NCBI RefSeq assembly: GCF_022539505.1
Contig: NC_061510.1
Coordinates: 98,596,292 to 98,660,291, forward strand
Direction of reading: 5' to 3'
Length of the DNA: 64,000 nt
From: Lolium rigidum
Taxonomy: Eukaryota; Streptophyta; Magnoliopsida; Poales; Poaceae
This document shows, one piece after another, positions 18,501-30,655 of this stretch. The notes beneath the pieces were generated by a model, which was given only the letters and a program-made list of their open reading frames with translations, was not told the DNA's origin and ran no database searches. Position 1 is the stretch's first letter; each line of letters begins with the position of its first letter. The position numbers and the translations under genes were made by a program.

Positions 18501-19736
18501 CGGAGTTGCGTCGCGGATGCTTGGACTGGAGAGGAGGCTGGTGAGGCGCAAGCGAGATGGTAGCCCTTTGTGCCGATGTCGAGGTAGCCGAGAGCGTGTG
18601 GGTGCTGCAACTTTGGTCGGGGTAGCCACGCGAGGGGATGCCGTGGTCGATGTCGTGGTCGGGTGTCGGTGTCGAGGTAGCCGCACATGAAGCCGCAAGC
18701 GCGTAGTGCACGAGGAGAGTGACGGAGACGCGTCGAGGCAGTCGTGGAGAGGGTGTCGATGCCGAACTCGATGCAGTCGGAGCAATCGAGGACGAAGTGC
18801 AACCATAGTTTTGCCAGAACCAGACGCACGTCGGGGACGAAGGCATACTCTGGTTTTGCCAGAACCGAGTACGCATAGAAGAACTCGGCGGTGACGCGGT
18901 CGAGGCAGTCGTAGAGGTGATGCCGATGAAGACGTCGTCGAAGCCGATGAAGACGAGGCGCCGGTCCGAGCTTGCCAGGCCCGGGGACGCATCGGGGACG
19001 AAGGCACGTACCGGTGTTGCCAGTACCGGGCGTGCGGGGGTAGGGAACATTACAAAGTGCGCGCCATGTCGGAGTAGACTAGTAGAGGAGGTCTCGACGA
19101 CGGTGTCGGAGAAGAGGAGCAGGTGGTGTAGTCGGGGTAGAGGCGAGTCTCGAGGACGGGTGTCGGAGTGGAGAAGCAGGTGGCGTAGTCGGGGAAGAGG
19201 CAAGGACGCTGGCGGCAAAGCTGTAGTGTACGAAGACGTAGAAGGCGGCTAACCCAACGGTGACCTGGGGTGGTCATGCTGGACGCCTAGACGGGCGTTG
19301 CGGTGGTCGGCGAGCCCAGCGCGACCTGAAGTGGTTGGCGAGCCCAGCGGTGACCTGGGGTGGAGCCGCGGCGGTGGTACACGAAGTAGGCGAGGAAGAC
19401 CCGGCGGCGTGACGAAGACCATGCGCGGACGGAGGCGACCCGCGCCGAAGGAGCGGCGCTGTGGTGGCCTCGAACATCGATGCGCGTGGGACGGTGAAGG
19501 TGACCGCGTGCAGCGACGGCACGGCCCGAGGGGCCGGTGTAGCTGCAGGGCGCGAGTCGGGCAGCGGCGGGAGACCACCAGCGACGTACACGCCTCGGAA
19601 GGCGCGTCAGGTAGCATGGACCAAAGGTGGCGGCGCTACGGCCCGAAGGGGCAACGTAGCGGCACCCCGATGCTCGATTGGTGGTAGGCGCGTGCTCGGG
19701 GACGTGCTTGGCGTAGACGTGCAAGGGGTCGGTTGA

Positions 19737-20227
19737 TCGGACCGACGGCGGCACGATACGCGCCATGGCGTGGACGACGCGCATATCGGAGCCGATGGCG
19801 CTGCAGAACTGGACGCCTATACTGCCGGATGCACGGCTGGAACGGTCGGCCTGGGTCCGGTATGACCGGACTGGGCGCCGGTCCAACCGGCCTAGGGCCC
19901 GGTCTGACCAGCCGGGGCGCCGGTCCAACCGGCCTGGAGCCCGGTCTGCCGGCCTGGGCGCCGGGTGACTGGGCGGAAGCCCCTGGATAGCGAACCGGTA
20001 GGCACCGGTTCTGGGCCCGGTTTGGTCTGGTCCGACCCGGTCTGGAAGCCGGTCCGGCCGCTTGTAGCGTCGGGTAATCCGGTCAGGTGGCCGGTCTACC
20101 GGCCGTGGCGCCGGCCCGTTCGGTGTTGAGGCCGGTCGGCCGGGTCGTGGCCACCTGACGGATCTGACCGACGGCGGCACGATACGCGCCATGGCGTGGA
20201 CGACGCGCAGATCGGAGTCGATGGCGG
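19737..20227. repeat. Direct repeat inside the short-LTR element
   Basis: A block of about 65 bp containing GACGGCGGCACGATACGCGC and GGCGTGGACGACGCGCA is present near 19739-19801 and 20165-20226 with few changes. Between them lies a low-complexity run of CCGG/GGCGCCGGTCCAACCGG-type motifs. Confidence 0.75.
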
Positions 20228-20650
20228 CTTTGTCGATGTAGTTCCGGTCGATGGCGACGAAGACGGACAGACGATGGAGACCGCGCGAGCAAGAACAGCC
20301 TGTTGCGATGCATGTAGGGGCGCCCCGTGTGCGGCGCGTGCGGCTGTGCCATGCGGTTGATGGCCGGTGCAGGTCGATGCCGTTGTCGGAGTAGAGGCGC
20401 AAGAGGACGACGGCGATGGGCGACTCAATCCGATCTATGATCGGTAAACCAAAAAAGAAAAACGCCGGTCGAGCGACCGGCGACGCAAAAAGAAAACCAA
20501 TATGCGGATTGGAAAAAAACTCGAGGGCAGCGGATCAACGGATCGGCGGATGAACCCTCATACGGGTTGCGCGGCCCCCGGAGTAGATCATGGAGATCGA
20601 TCTCCCCGGGGGCGGCGCGGAAGCTTGGGCGGCGGCTAGGTCAAGGAGTG

Positions 20651-20666
20651 TGCCGCTCTGATACCA
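20651..20666 (-). other. Primer-binding site of short-LTR element
   Basis: On the minus strand this reads TGGTATCAGAGCGGCA, complementary to the 3' end of initiator tRNA-Met. It adjoins the LTR directly. Confidence 0.85.
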
Positions 20667-20831
20667 TGTAGAAGGATAGAGAGGGAGAGAGAAATGCGGA
20701 ATATGATGGATGTATTATTGAGCCTCATGGGCGAGTATATATAGACGTATAAGGATCATCTTGGAGTGAAAGACAAGACACAAGATCTATCTCTATCTTA
20801 GACTATCTAAACCGTACGATATACTCTAACA
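20667..20831 (-). repeat. 5' LTR of short-LTR element
   Basis: It starts TGTAGAAGG and ends CTCTAACA on the plus strand. Compared with its partner it carries about ten substitutions and a one-base indel. Confidence 0.88.
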
Positions 20832-20836
20832 ATATT

Positions 20837-20900
20837 CATCCATATACCATGTTGTTCATAATAAAAAAACAATAAGATTGCACATGTGCTGGGTTCATTC
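20837..20900 (+). mobile_element. LINE ORF2 fragment, right part
   Basis: Skipping the short-LTR element and one target duplication, the reading resumes in the pattern seen in LINE 2 after LREQYP (YHVVHNKKTI against YNIVRHKGDTI). Similarity fades after about 20 codons. Confidence 0.45.
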
Positions 20901-21200
20901 CTGCCTAATCTGCCATGCGGGCAAGATTTGGTTTGCCATCGTCCTTGAAGGGAGGTTGACTATGATGCAACTATCTAAAGAGCATGACGAGTTGTGCTGG
21001 AAGCTACACCAAAGAACGGAGCAGATGGCCTAGAAAGCTCTGTGGGTCAACCTCCACCTTCTAGGTATTTGTATTGGTCGTGTGTAAGTGTGTAACTATA
21101 TATCTTATGAGATTTAGTTTGTATATGTTGTATACAGTGATTGGGTGTAAAATTTTTTTTTGTATTTCTTCAATGCAACCTTTTGAGTTTAATATTAACA

Positions 21201-22650
21201 CACTTTATCGAAATCATAGCTTTGGGCATATACTATGCAATATGAACTGGTCTCAAACAGCTCACTAAAATTTGTTCCTCTTCTCTCGATCCTAATCCTG
21301 ACATGTGGCCGAGTTTCCTTAAGCTTCGCTGCACATATAGATGTCAAACCTTACTTACTTTATTTATTTCTCACTCTACGTTGTCTGAAATAATGTGACC
21401 AGAGAAGTGAGTTGGTACCTAGACACTTGGAGGCAAGGCATGGAAACCCATGGTCGCAAGCTACATTCTTTTCGAATAGCAAACAAAAAACTTCAAATAA
21501 ATAAATCAACTTCAAAAAAATATGAATAGCAAGTGGGCATGTAAACAAAGGAAGTTCCGCCCACATTGCCTGATGTTGGTTGGAGGAAGAGCAAAGAGTT
21601 GGTGCCATGACGTTAAGTTAAATTGCTTAGGATATAGAGTCCTCTACTATGTACCTGGTCCCTTACCAAGTAGCATGTAGCATGTAACATCAGCAGTAGC
21701 GCCTACTGATCTCCAACTACTCCACCTGAACTGTTGGGGGTTGGGGTTACCGGGACTCAGTGCTAGTCTTCGATTATAAATTCAATTAATTAACCCATCT
21801 TAACATATATTGTTGATCAATAATGTTTTGTGTCATCCAGGACAACCTGCTAATTAACAATGCGGGCAAATACATGGGCGTTATACCTGTGTAGTGCTAG
21901 CTTCACTTGATTATAAATCATTAGATATTTGTTTGGTATATTAAGTCACTCATTGGTGATGATATTACTTGCTCCAACTTATTTCTGTCTGCAACTGCGC
22001 ATTTTTAAAACCTACTGCACCTGCTTAAAAAAACAACGTTGAGAAGAAGAAAAAACAACACTATTGTGTAGGATCTCTAAAAAACCATTATTGAGTAGGG
22101 CGTTCTTATCTCCCCAAAGGTTTAGACTAAACATAACATGCTAGGTAGTGCATTGCACTATGTTTTATTTTAATTTTCTTTGCCTTGTGATGTTCATGCA
22201 TGATCTTTGATGCGAAGTCCCAGAAAACGTTGCGTTATTACTTATTACTTGCTTTGGGACACACTGCGGGTCTGCGGCCGTTTGGTAAAAAAAAAACTAA
22301 ACTTGATTCGTGAGTCTGCATCTTCTGAAGTAGTTATTACGGAATGCGGGGCATGAAACATGAATACATGATCCAGCTACTGTAGATTAGATTTTTTTTT
22401 GTTTTGTTTTGTTAGGCGATTGCCTTGCCAGAGCTCACATGATATGGATTCCCGACAATGAATCAGGTGTTATCCGTCCAAAAAAAGATACTGAAAATCT
22501 GGTGTTTAGCACAAAATGGCGTTTTTTTTTCAGGAACTGTAGCAGTTATCAGTGTGATGCACGTTTTTGTAACGATCTTACCGATTCAGATGGGCAGTAC
22601 TTGTGACTCTAGGAGCCATCAAGAATAATTCTGACTGGAGTACGTATCGT
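21201..22650 (+). repeat. Duplicated block, copy 1, part a
   Basis: Non-coding sequence that matches 46687-48380 in order over its whole length. Shared landmarks are TGGTCTCAAACAGCTCAC, TTGCCTGATGTTGGTTGGAG, CTGGTCCCTTACCAAGTAGC, TTGTGTCATCCAGGACAA, CCTTGCCAGAGCTCACATG and TGTGATGCACGTTTTTGTAA. By eye the identity is about 80% with many indels. The block continues after LINE 1 at 35265. It contains no recognisable gene. AGTACGTATCGT at 22639-22650 is the left LINE 1 target duplication. Confidence 0.85.
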
Positions 22651-25391
22651 TGTTTTGGCCGGAGTGGCCGGAAAACCCAGCTTAAGGAGTACATTAAGAA
22701 AGAAAAGATCGACATCATCTTCCTGCAGGAGACTATGCGCCAGGATTTCACTGATCAGGAATTGAGGAATCTGGTTGAAGGGGAACAGTTTGTCTGGCAC
22801 TGGACCCCTGCGGCGGGGCGCTCGGGGGGCATGCTGATGGGAATCAGGGATAGTCTGTTTGAGGTTGGCGCGTTGGCTCAGGGTGAGTTCTTTCTTAGTG
22901 CCAAATTGTATCACAGACCAACCAAATTTAAATGTGAATTCATCGGGGTTTATGGGCCGGCGGACCACTCCCGTTCTGCCTCTTTCCTCCAAGAGTTGGA
23001 AGGAAGGGTGGATTCTAGTGAGTTTCCGATCATGTTGATGGGGGATTTCAACCTGATTCGAGGAACCCAGGAAAAAAATAACAACAATATCAATTGGGTG
23101 TTGGTGAATCTCTTCAATGAGGCTATTGCCAGGTGGGCGCTGTTGGAGGTTGTGAGATCTGGCGCGGCTTACACTTGGACCAATAAACAAGCAAACCCGG
23201 TGAGGAGCGTCCTGGACCGAGCGTTTGTATCCCCTGAATGGGAACTGCGGTTCCCTCTTGCTCGTTTGACAGCTGAGACAAGGATTGGTTCGGATCATAC
23301 GCCGCTGATCCTGGACTCAGGAGAGAATGCTCCTCGTAGGTTGGCCAGATTCTCTTTTGAGAACAGCTGGCTTGCTGTTCCTGGATTTGGGGAACAGTTG
23401 AAGGTGTGGTGGGCGGAGTTGCTCACCACCAATGTGTTTCCTAGGGACCCTATCGATGTGTGGCATGGGCAGGCCAGTGGGCTGCGGCAGTGCTTAAAGG
23501 GCTGGAGTGCAAACCTGGGAAAAGAACACAGGGTGATTAAGGCGAATATCTTAGCTCAGATTCAGGCGTTGGATAGGACCGCAGATGAGCAGGGCTTGGA
23601 TGCAGAGGGCTGGGGTATGAGATACCACTTGGAGGATCAACTGATTCAGATTTTCAGTGAGGAAGAGGCTTACTGGAGACAAAGGGGGAGATTGAGATGG
23701 ACCCTTCAGGGAGATGCAAATACTAAGTATTTCCATGCCGTGGCCAACGGCAGAAGGCGCCGCTGCCACATCTCGAGTCTGAAGACTGATGAAGGAGAAA
23801 TAACGGACCAACAGGCGATTACGCAACATGTTTATGATTTCTATCGAGCTCTGATGGGGACAGAGGAACCAAAGCGGCTCAGCCTACAGCAAGATTTTTG
23901 GGCCACTGGGACCAGGGTTACGGATCAGGAGAACGAGTCACTGCTTCGCGCCTTCTCCATGGAGGAACTTGAGGAGGTGCTCAAGGATACCAAGACTGAT
24001 ACGGCGCCTGGTCCGGATGGCTTTTCTGTGAGCTTCTTCAAACACTTCTGGCCCGGACTCAGAGGGTTGGTCCTCCAGATAGTAAATGGCTTTGCCCTGG
24101 GAACGGTCGATGTAGCCAGACTGAACTTCGGAGTTTTGTCTCTCATCCCAAAGGTTGTGGGAGCAGATTCCATCAAGCAGTATCGCCCAATTGCGCTCAT
24201 CAACGTGATCTTTAAGTTCGTGGCAAAGGCGTATGCCACCAGACTTTCTCCTGTGGCGCATAGGATCGTCTCCCACACTCAGACAGCCTTCATCAAGGGT
24301 AGATTCATCCATGATGGAGCCCTTGCCCTTCATGAAATTCTGCACGAGATCACAAGCAAGAATTTGCAGGCTATAGTGTTGAAACTTGACTTTGAGAAGG
24401 CTTATGATAGAGTGAACTGGGATTTTCTGAAGGAAGTGCTCCTCAGGAAAGGTTTCAGTGGAGCCTATATGCACATAATCTTGCAGTTGGTCAGCGGCGG
24501 CCAAACTGCCATCTCGATTAATGGAGAGATGGGTCCATTTTTTCGAAATAAGCGCGGAGTAAGACAAGGAGATCCGATTTCCCCGCTCCTCTTTGACTTG
24601 GTTGCTGATGCCCTAGTTGAGATGCTCTCAAGGGCTAGGGCCTCTGGACACATTGCAGGGGTGGTTCCTCATCTGATTGAGGGGGGAGTGTCCCATCTAC
24701 AGTATGCGGACGATACTGTAATTCTCATTCAGAACACAAGCATGGGTATCACAAACCTGAAATTCCTACTCATTTGCTTTGAACTGTTATCTGGCATGAA
24801 GCTTAACTTCCACAAGAGTGAAGTTGTGGTGCTGGGGGCTACAGGTGAGGAACAGGCCAGAGTGGCTAACCTATTGAACTGTAGGCAGGGTACCCTTCCT
24901 TTCAACTACCTGGGTTTCCCGATGAGTGGGCGCAGAATCACTATGGCTGAGATGGAGCCATTGGTGAATGCGGTAGCCCTCAAGATGGAACCATGGCAGG
25001 GCAGATTCATGTCATCAGCGGCTCGTCTTGTTCTGATCAACGCCTGCTTGTCAAATCTTCCGATGTATACTATGGGTCTCTTCCTCCTCTCAGATGGTAC
25101 TCATGAAGGCTTTGACAGACACAGAAGCAGATTCTTTTGGGAGGGACAAGGAAAAAAGAGAAAATATCATATGGTGGCCTGGGAGGATATCTGTAAGCCC
25201 AAGGCCCAGGGTGGGCTTGGCGTTACGAATACGAAGCTCATGAACCTTGCTCTTATGACTAAATGGATCTGGAGAATGTTAACAGAGGACGACAGCAAAT
25301 TACTCTGGCTTCAACTCCTCAAGGCAAAATATCCTGTAGACAGGTTCTTCTCAACCTCACCGGTGGGAGGATCACCATTCTGGCATAGTTT
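22651..25391 (+). pseudogene. LINE 1 ORF2, 5' part: endonuclease and reverse transcriptase
   Basis: ORF2 nicks target DNA and copies the LINE RNA at the nick. The apurinic-type endonuclease domain runs from the truncated start (FGRSGRKTQLKEY, DIIFLQETM) through MGDFNLIRG and GSDHTPLIL. Reverse transcriptase follows (KFVAKAYATRL, IKGRFIHDG, KLDFEKAYDRVNWDFL, RGVRQGDPISPLLF, LQYADDTVIL with the catalytic YADD, GMKLNFHKSE). The frame is open throughout. No ATG exists at its true start because of truncation, and the frame runs in from flanking DNA. It stops being LINE at 25391, where Angela was inserted. Plant L1-type ORF2 is usually about 1,200-1,300 codons, and the two parts together give about 1,210. 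Confidence 0.93.
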
Positions 25392-27172
25392 TGTAGGATA
25401 ACGTAGCATAGAAAACAAAAAATTTCCTACCGCGAACACGCAATCCAAGCCAAGATGCAATCTAGAAGACGGTAGCAACGAGGGGGTATCGAGTCTCACC
25501 CTTGAAGAGATTCCAAAGCCTACAAGATGAGGCTCTTGTTGCTGCGGTAGACGTTCACTTGCCGCTTGCAAAAGCGCGTAGAAGATCTTGATCACGATCG
25601 GTTCCGGCGCCACGAACGGGCGGCACCTCCGTACTCGGTCACACGTTCGGTTGTTGATGAAGACGACGTCCACCTCCCGTTCCAGCGGGCAGCGGAAGTA
25701 GTAGCTCCTCTTGAATCCGACAGCACGACGGCGTGGTGTCGGTGGCGGTGGAGAACTTCGGCGGAGCTTTGCTAAAGCACGCGGGAGCTATGGAGGAGAG
25801 GGGGGCGGCTAGGGTTTGGGAGGGGTGGCCGGCCTCAAGGGGTGCGGCCAACTTGTGGCTTTGGTGTGTCCGGCCCCCTCCCTATGCCCCTCATTATATA
25901 GGTGGATTCCCAAGAGTTGGTCTCCAAGTCTTCGAATAAGATCCGAACCAAAAACCTTCCATAGGGAGGGGGAAACCTAGCCTAGCTAGGACTCCCACCA
26001 AGGTGGGAGTTCCACCTCCCATATGGGGGAGTGGCCGGCCCCCTAAGGGGGAGTCCACTTGGGACTCCTCCCCCACTAGGGTTGGCCGGCCATGGAGGTG
26101 GAGTCCCATGTGGACTCCACCTTCCTTGGTGGTTTCTTCCGGACTTTTCTAGAACCTTCTAGAACCTTCCATAGAACCTTCTGCGACATTTTATTCACAT
26201 AAAATGACATCCTATATATGAATCTTATTCTCCGGACCATTCCGGAACTCCTCGTGATGTCCGGGATCTCATCCGGGACTCCGAACAAATATTCGAACTC
26301 CATTCCATATTCAAATACTACCATTTCAACATCCAACTTTAAGTGTGTCACCCTACGGTTCGTGAACTATGCGGACATGGTTGAGTACTCACTCCGACCA
26401 ATAACCAATAGCGGGATCCGGAGATCCATAATGGCTCTCACATATTCAACGATGACTTTAGTGATCGAATGAACCATTCACATACAATACCAATTCCCTT
26501 TGTCTCGCGATATTTTACTTGTCCGAGGTTTGATCTTCGGTATCACTCTATACCTTGTTCAACCTCGTCTCCGACAAGTACTCTTTACTCGTACCGTGGT
26601 ATGTGGTCTCTTATGAACTTATTCATATGCTTGCAAGACATTAGACGACATTCCACCGAGAGGGCCCAGAGTATATCTATCCGTCACCGGGATGGAAAAA
26701 TCCCACTGTCGATCCATATGCCTCAACTCATACTTTCCGGATACTTAATCCCACCTTTATAACCACCCATTTACGCGAGTGGCATTTGGTGTAATCAAAG
26801 TACCTTTCCGGTATAAGTGATTTACATGATCTCATGGTCATAAGGACTAGGTAACTATGTATCGAAAGCTTATAGCAAATAACTTAATGACGAGATCTTA
26901 TGCTACGCTTAATATGGGTGTATCCATTACATCATTCATACAATGATATAACCTTGTTATTAATAACATCCAATGTTCATGATTATGAAACTAATCATCC
27001 ATTAATCAACAAGCTAGTTAAGAGGCATACTAGGGACTCTTTGTTGTTTACATATCACACATGTATCAATGTTTCGGTTAATACAATTATAGCATGGTAC
27101 ATAAACATTTATCATAAACATAAGATATATAATAACCACTTTTATTATTGCCTCTTGGGCATATCTCCAACA
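25392..27172 (-). repeat. 3' LTR of Angela element
   Basis: On the plus strand it runs from TGTAGGATAACG to ATATCTCCAACA, so on the element's strand it starts TG and ends CA. It contains the TATATAATGA promoter-type motif (25891-25900, minus strand). Confidence 0.95.
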
Positions 27173-27185
27173 GATCTCCCACTTG
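27173..27185 (-). other. Polypurine tract of Angela
   Basis: On the minus strand it reads CAAGTGGGAGATC, directly upstream of the 3' LTR. It primes plus-strand DNA synthesis. Confidence 0.8.
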
Positions 27186-27193
27186 CACTAGAG

Positions 27194-27739
27194 TCAATAA
27201 TCTAGATTACATTGTAAGGAACCTAACACCCATGGCATTCGGTGTTGGTCATGCTTTTCCCTAGGGAGAGCTTTAGTCAACGGATCTGCTACATTCGGAT
27301 CAGTGTGTACTTTGCAAATCTTTACTTCTCCATCTTCGATGTACTCGCGAATCGAGTGGTAACGCAGCTTGATATGCTTCAGCCTCTTGTGTGACCTTGG
27401 TTCTTGTCCATTGGCGATGGCACCCATGTTGTCACAGTATATGACTAGTGGGTCCAATGCACTAGGAACCACACCGAGCTCTACAATGAACCTCTTCATC
27501 CATACCGCTTCTGATGAAGCCTCTGAAGCCGTTATGTACTCCGATTCTGTTGAAGACTTCGCCACCATGCACTGCTTCGAGCTTGCCCAGCTTACTGCAG
27601 CACCATTAAATATAAACACGTACCCAGACTGTGACTTAGAGTCATCAGGATCAGTGTTCCAACTTGCATCGGTGTAACTTGTTACAACGAGCTCTTGGTC
27701 ACCTCCATAACAAAGAAACATATCCTTAGTTCTTTTCAA
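27194..27739 (-). pseudogene. Angela pol: RNase H region
   Basis: This 181-residue open segment is the end of the Copia polyprotein. It has the RNase H landmarks YTDASW (first aspartate), SWASSKQ, AKSSTESEY (glutamate) and YCDNMGAIA (second aspartate), then SHKRLKHI and HTDPNVADPLTKALP near the C-terminus. RNase H removes the RNA strand after first-strand synthesis. The segment ends with the polyprotein's natural stop just before the purine tract. It is out of frame with the reverse transcriptase part upstream; the missing link (27740-28182) contains shifted frames. Confidence 0.88.
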
Positions 27740-28182
27740 GTACTTCAGGATATTCTTGACCAGCTGTCCGAGTGTTCCATTCCTGGATCACTTTGATATC
27801 TGCTAGTCAAACTAACAGCATGCGCTATATCCGAGTCTTGTACATAGCATGGCATACATAATAGAGCCTACTCGCCGAAGCATAGGGGATCCGATTCATC
27901 CTTTCTCTTTCTTCTGCCGTAGCCGGTCCTTGAGTCTTACTCAAGACCTTGCACAGTAACATAGGTAAAAACCCTTTCTTACTTTCGTCCATTCTAAACT
28001 TCTTTAGAATCTTGTCCGGTATGTACTCGTGATAGCCCTATTAGGCGTCTTGATCTATCTCTATAAATCTTGATGCCTAATATATATGATGCTTCACCAA
28101 GGTCTTTCATTGAAAAACTGTTATTCAAATAACCTTTTACACTTTGCTTAATAGTTCTATATCATTCCCAATCAATAATATG

Positions 28183-29256
28183 TCATCTACATATTATATC
28201 GGGAATGCTACAGAGCTCCCACTCACTTTCTTGTAAATACGAGGCCTCTCCATGACCCTGTATAAACCCGAAGTCTTTGATCACCTTATCAAAGCGTCGG
28301 TTCCAACTTCTTGATGCTTGCTTCAGTCCATAGATTGAACGCTGAAGTTTGCATACTTTGTCAGCATTTTTAGGATCGACAAAACCTTTGGGTTGTACCA
28401 TATACAACTCTTCCTCAATGTCTCCATTAAGGAACGCCGTTTTGACATCCATCCGCCAAATCTCATAATCGAAAAATGCAGCTATTGCTAACAAAATCCT
28501 CACAGATTTTAGCTTCGCTACGGGTGAGAAAGTCTCATCGTAGTCAACTCCTTGAATTTGTCGGAAACCCTTTGCGACAAGTCGAGCTTTATAGACAGTA
28601 ATATTACCATCGGCATCTGTTTTTCTTTTGAAGATCCATTTATTCTCGACAGCCTTTCGGCTATCGGGTAAGTCTACCAAAGTCCATACTTTGTTATCAT
28701 ACATGGATCCCATTTCGGATTTCATGGCTTCTTTCCATTTGTTGGAATCCGGGCTCATCATCGCTTCTTCATACGTCGCAGGGTCCTCATCATTGTTATC
28801 CACAATCATGACATTTAGACAAGGATCATACCAATCAGGAGTGGCACGTTCCCTTGTCGATCTGCGAGGTTCAGTAGTTTCCTCGTTCGAAGTTTCATGA
28901 TCATTATCATTAGCTTTCTCTGTTGCCGGTGTAGGCGGTACAGGTACAACTTCCGGTACTGCGCTACTCTGATCAACGAGTATAGATTCATTAATCTCAT
29001 CGAGTTCTACTTTTCTTCCAGTCACTTCTTTAGTGAGAAATTCTTTCTCAAGAAAGGTTCCGTTCTTAGCAACAAAGATTTTGCCTTCGGATCTGTGATA
29101 GAAAGTGTACCCTATAGTTTCCTTAGGGTATCCTATGAAGACGCATTTCTCCGCTTTGGGTTCTAGCTTGTCCGGTTGTAACTTTTTTACATAGGCTTCG
29201 CAACCCCAAACTTTAAGGAACGACAAACTTAGGTTTCTTATTAAACCATAATTCAT
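28183..29256 (-). pseudogene. Angela pol: integrase C-terminus and reverse transcriptase
   Basis: The open segment starts at the end of the integrase region (FLKVWGCEAYVKKL, KCVFIGYPKETIGYTFY). It passes through an acidic linker to the Copia reverse transcriptase (WKEAMKSEMGSM, NKWIFKRKTDADG, YKARLVAKGF, DYDETFSPV, WRMDVKTAFLNGDIEEELYM, VCKLQRSIYGLKQASRSW). The catalytic YVDD box lies just downstream in another frame near 28170-28190, so a frameshift cuts the enzyme before its active-site turn. The segment overlaps the integrase segment by 44 bp in a different frame. Confidence 0.9.
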
Positions 29257-30100
29257 ACGGTGTCGTTTCTACGGATTTTGATGGTGCTCTATTTAAAGTG
29301 AATGCGGCTGTCTCTAATGCATAACTCCAAAATGATAACGGCAAATCAGTAAGAGACACCATAGAACGAACCATATCTAAGAGAGTTCGATTACGACGTT
29401 CGGACACACCGTTTCGTTGTGGTGTTCCCGGCGGTGTCAATTTTGAAAGTATTCCGCATTTCTTTAAATGCATGCCAAACTCATAACTCAGATATTCACC
29501 TCCGCGATCAGATCGTAGAAATTTAATCTTCTTGTTACGTTGATTTTCTACTTCACTTTGGAATTCCTTAAACTTCTCAAAAGTTTCGGATTTATGTTTC
29601 ATGAAATAGATATACCCATATCTACTCAGATCATCTGTGAAGGTTAGAACATAACGATAACCACCGCGCGATGCTACACTCATTGGTCCGTACACATCGG
29701 TATGTATGATTTCCAATAAGTCAGTAGCTCGCTCCATCATACCAGAAAATGGAGTCTTAGTCATTTTTCCCATTAGACATACTTCGCATCTATCAAGTGA
29801 CTCAAAGTCAAGTGATCCAAGTAATCCATCAGTATGGAGTTTCTTCATGCGCTTCACTCCAATATGACCAAGACGACAGTGCCACATATAAGTAGAATTA
29901 TCATTCAATTTAATTCGCTTGGCATCAATGTTATGTATATGCGTATCACTACTATCGAGATCTAACAGAAATAAGCCATTCTTTTCAGGTGCTCGGCCAT
30001 AAAAGATATTATTCATAAAAATAGAACAACCATTATTCTCAGACTTGAATGAATAACCATCTTGCATTAAACAAGATCCAGATATAATGTTCATGCTCAA
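29213..30100 (-). pseudogene. Angela pol: GAG-pre-integrase and integrase core
   Basis: A 295-residue open segment. The zinc-binding HHCC element is visible (WHCRLGHIGVKRM then CEVCLMGK), followed by the DDE catalytic core: HTDVYGPM, FTDDLSRYGYIYF, RSDRGGEYLS, and TPQRNGVSERRNRTLLDM with the catalytic glutamate. Integrase inserts the DNA copy into the genome; the 5-bp target duplication around this element is its mark. All catalytic residues of the core appear present, but neighbouring parts are in other frames. Confidence 0.9.
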
Positions 30101-30119
30101 CGCGGGTACAAAATAACAA

Positions 30120-30335
30120 TTATTTAGGCTTAAAACTAATCCCGAAGGTAGATGTAGAGGAAGTGTGCCGACAGACGATCACATCGACTTTGGATCCATT
30201 TCCAACGCGCATCGTCACTTCATCTTTCAGTAGTCTTCGTTTATTCTTTAGTTCCTGTTTCGAGTTACAAATATGAGCAACCGAACCAGTATCAAATACC
30301 CGTGTACTAGAACGAGAACCGAGTGAGATAAACAT
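30120..30335 (-). pseudogene. Angela pol: protease region
   Basis: This short open segment contains DTGSVAHICNSKQEL, the aspartic protease active site (DTG in place of DTGA/DSGA) and neighbours usual for Angela/BARE. The frame is lost about 45 residues later, after VIVCRH. It overlaps the nucleocapsid segment by 88 bp in another frame. Confidence 0.8.
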
Positions 30336-30655
30336 CTATAACATGTATATCGAGATATACCTTCTTTCTTCTTCTTGACAAGGCCGCTCTTCAGATCCGC
30401 CAAATACTTGGAGCAATTACGCTTCCAGTGTTCCTTCTCCTTGCAGTAATAGCACTCAGCATCAGGCTTAGGGCCGTTCTTAGGTTTCATAGGAGGCGTG
30501 GCAGCTTTCTTGCCACCCTTCTTGAATTTTCCCTTAGACTTGCCCTGTTTCTTGAAACTGGTGGTCTTGTTGACCATCAACACTTGGTGCTCTTTCTTGA
30601 TCTCAATCTCAGCAGCTTTTAGCATGCCAAAGAGTTCAGGTAACTCCTTGTTCAT
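30248..30655 (-). pseudogene. Angela gag: nucleocapsid region
   Basis: The segment includes a lysine-rich stretch and the CCHC zinc knuckle CYYCKEKEHWKRNC (C-x2-C-x4-H-x4-C), which binds the element RNA during packaging. After the knuckle the frame diverges from the protease. Confidence 0.85.

Larger units (their letters stand above)
18210..20831 (-). mobile_element. Short-LTR, non-autonomous retrotransposon (LARD/TRIM-like)
   Basis: Two LTRs of 164 and 165 bp bracket a 2.3-kb GC-rich interior. Next to the right LTR the plus strand reads GCCGCTCTGATACCA; on the minus strand this is TGGTATCAGAGCGGC, a tRNA-Met primer-binding site, so the element runs right to left. A G-rich purine tract (GCGGGGGAG on the minus strand) adjoins the left LTR. 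The target duplication is ATATC at 18205-18209 and ATATT at 20832-20836, one base changed. No gag, protease, integrase or reverse transcriptase is readable, so it must be mobilised in trans. About 10 substitutions between the LTRs suggest an insertion far older than Angela. A Copia-type driver is plausible from the primer site but is not shown. Confidence 0.85.

Noticed and set aside
19287..20402. 371-codon minus-strand frame in the short-LTR element
   Set aside because: It has no ATG start, extreme GC composition and low-complexity repeats, and long frames overlap it on the opposite strand; no gag or pol motif.
22603..22650. Start of the LINE 1 frame at 22603
   Set aside because: The first codon is GTG and lies in flanking duplicated DNA; the LINE begins at 22651 after its target duplication.
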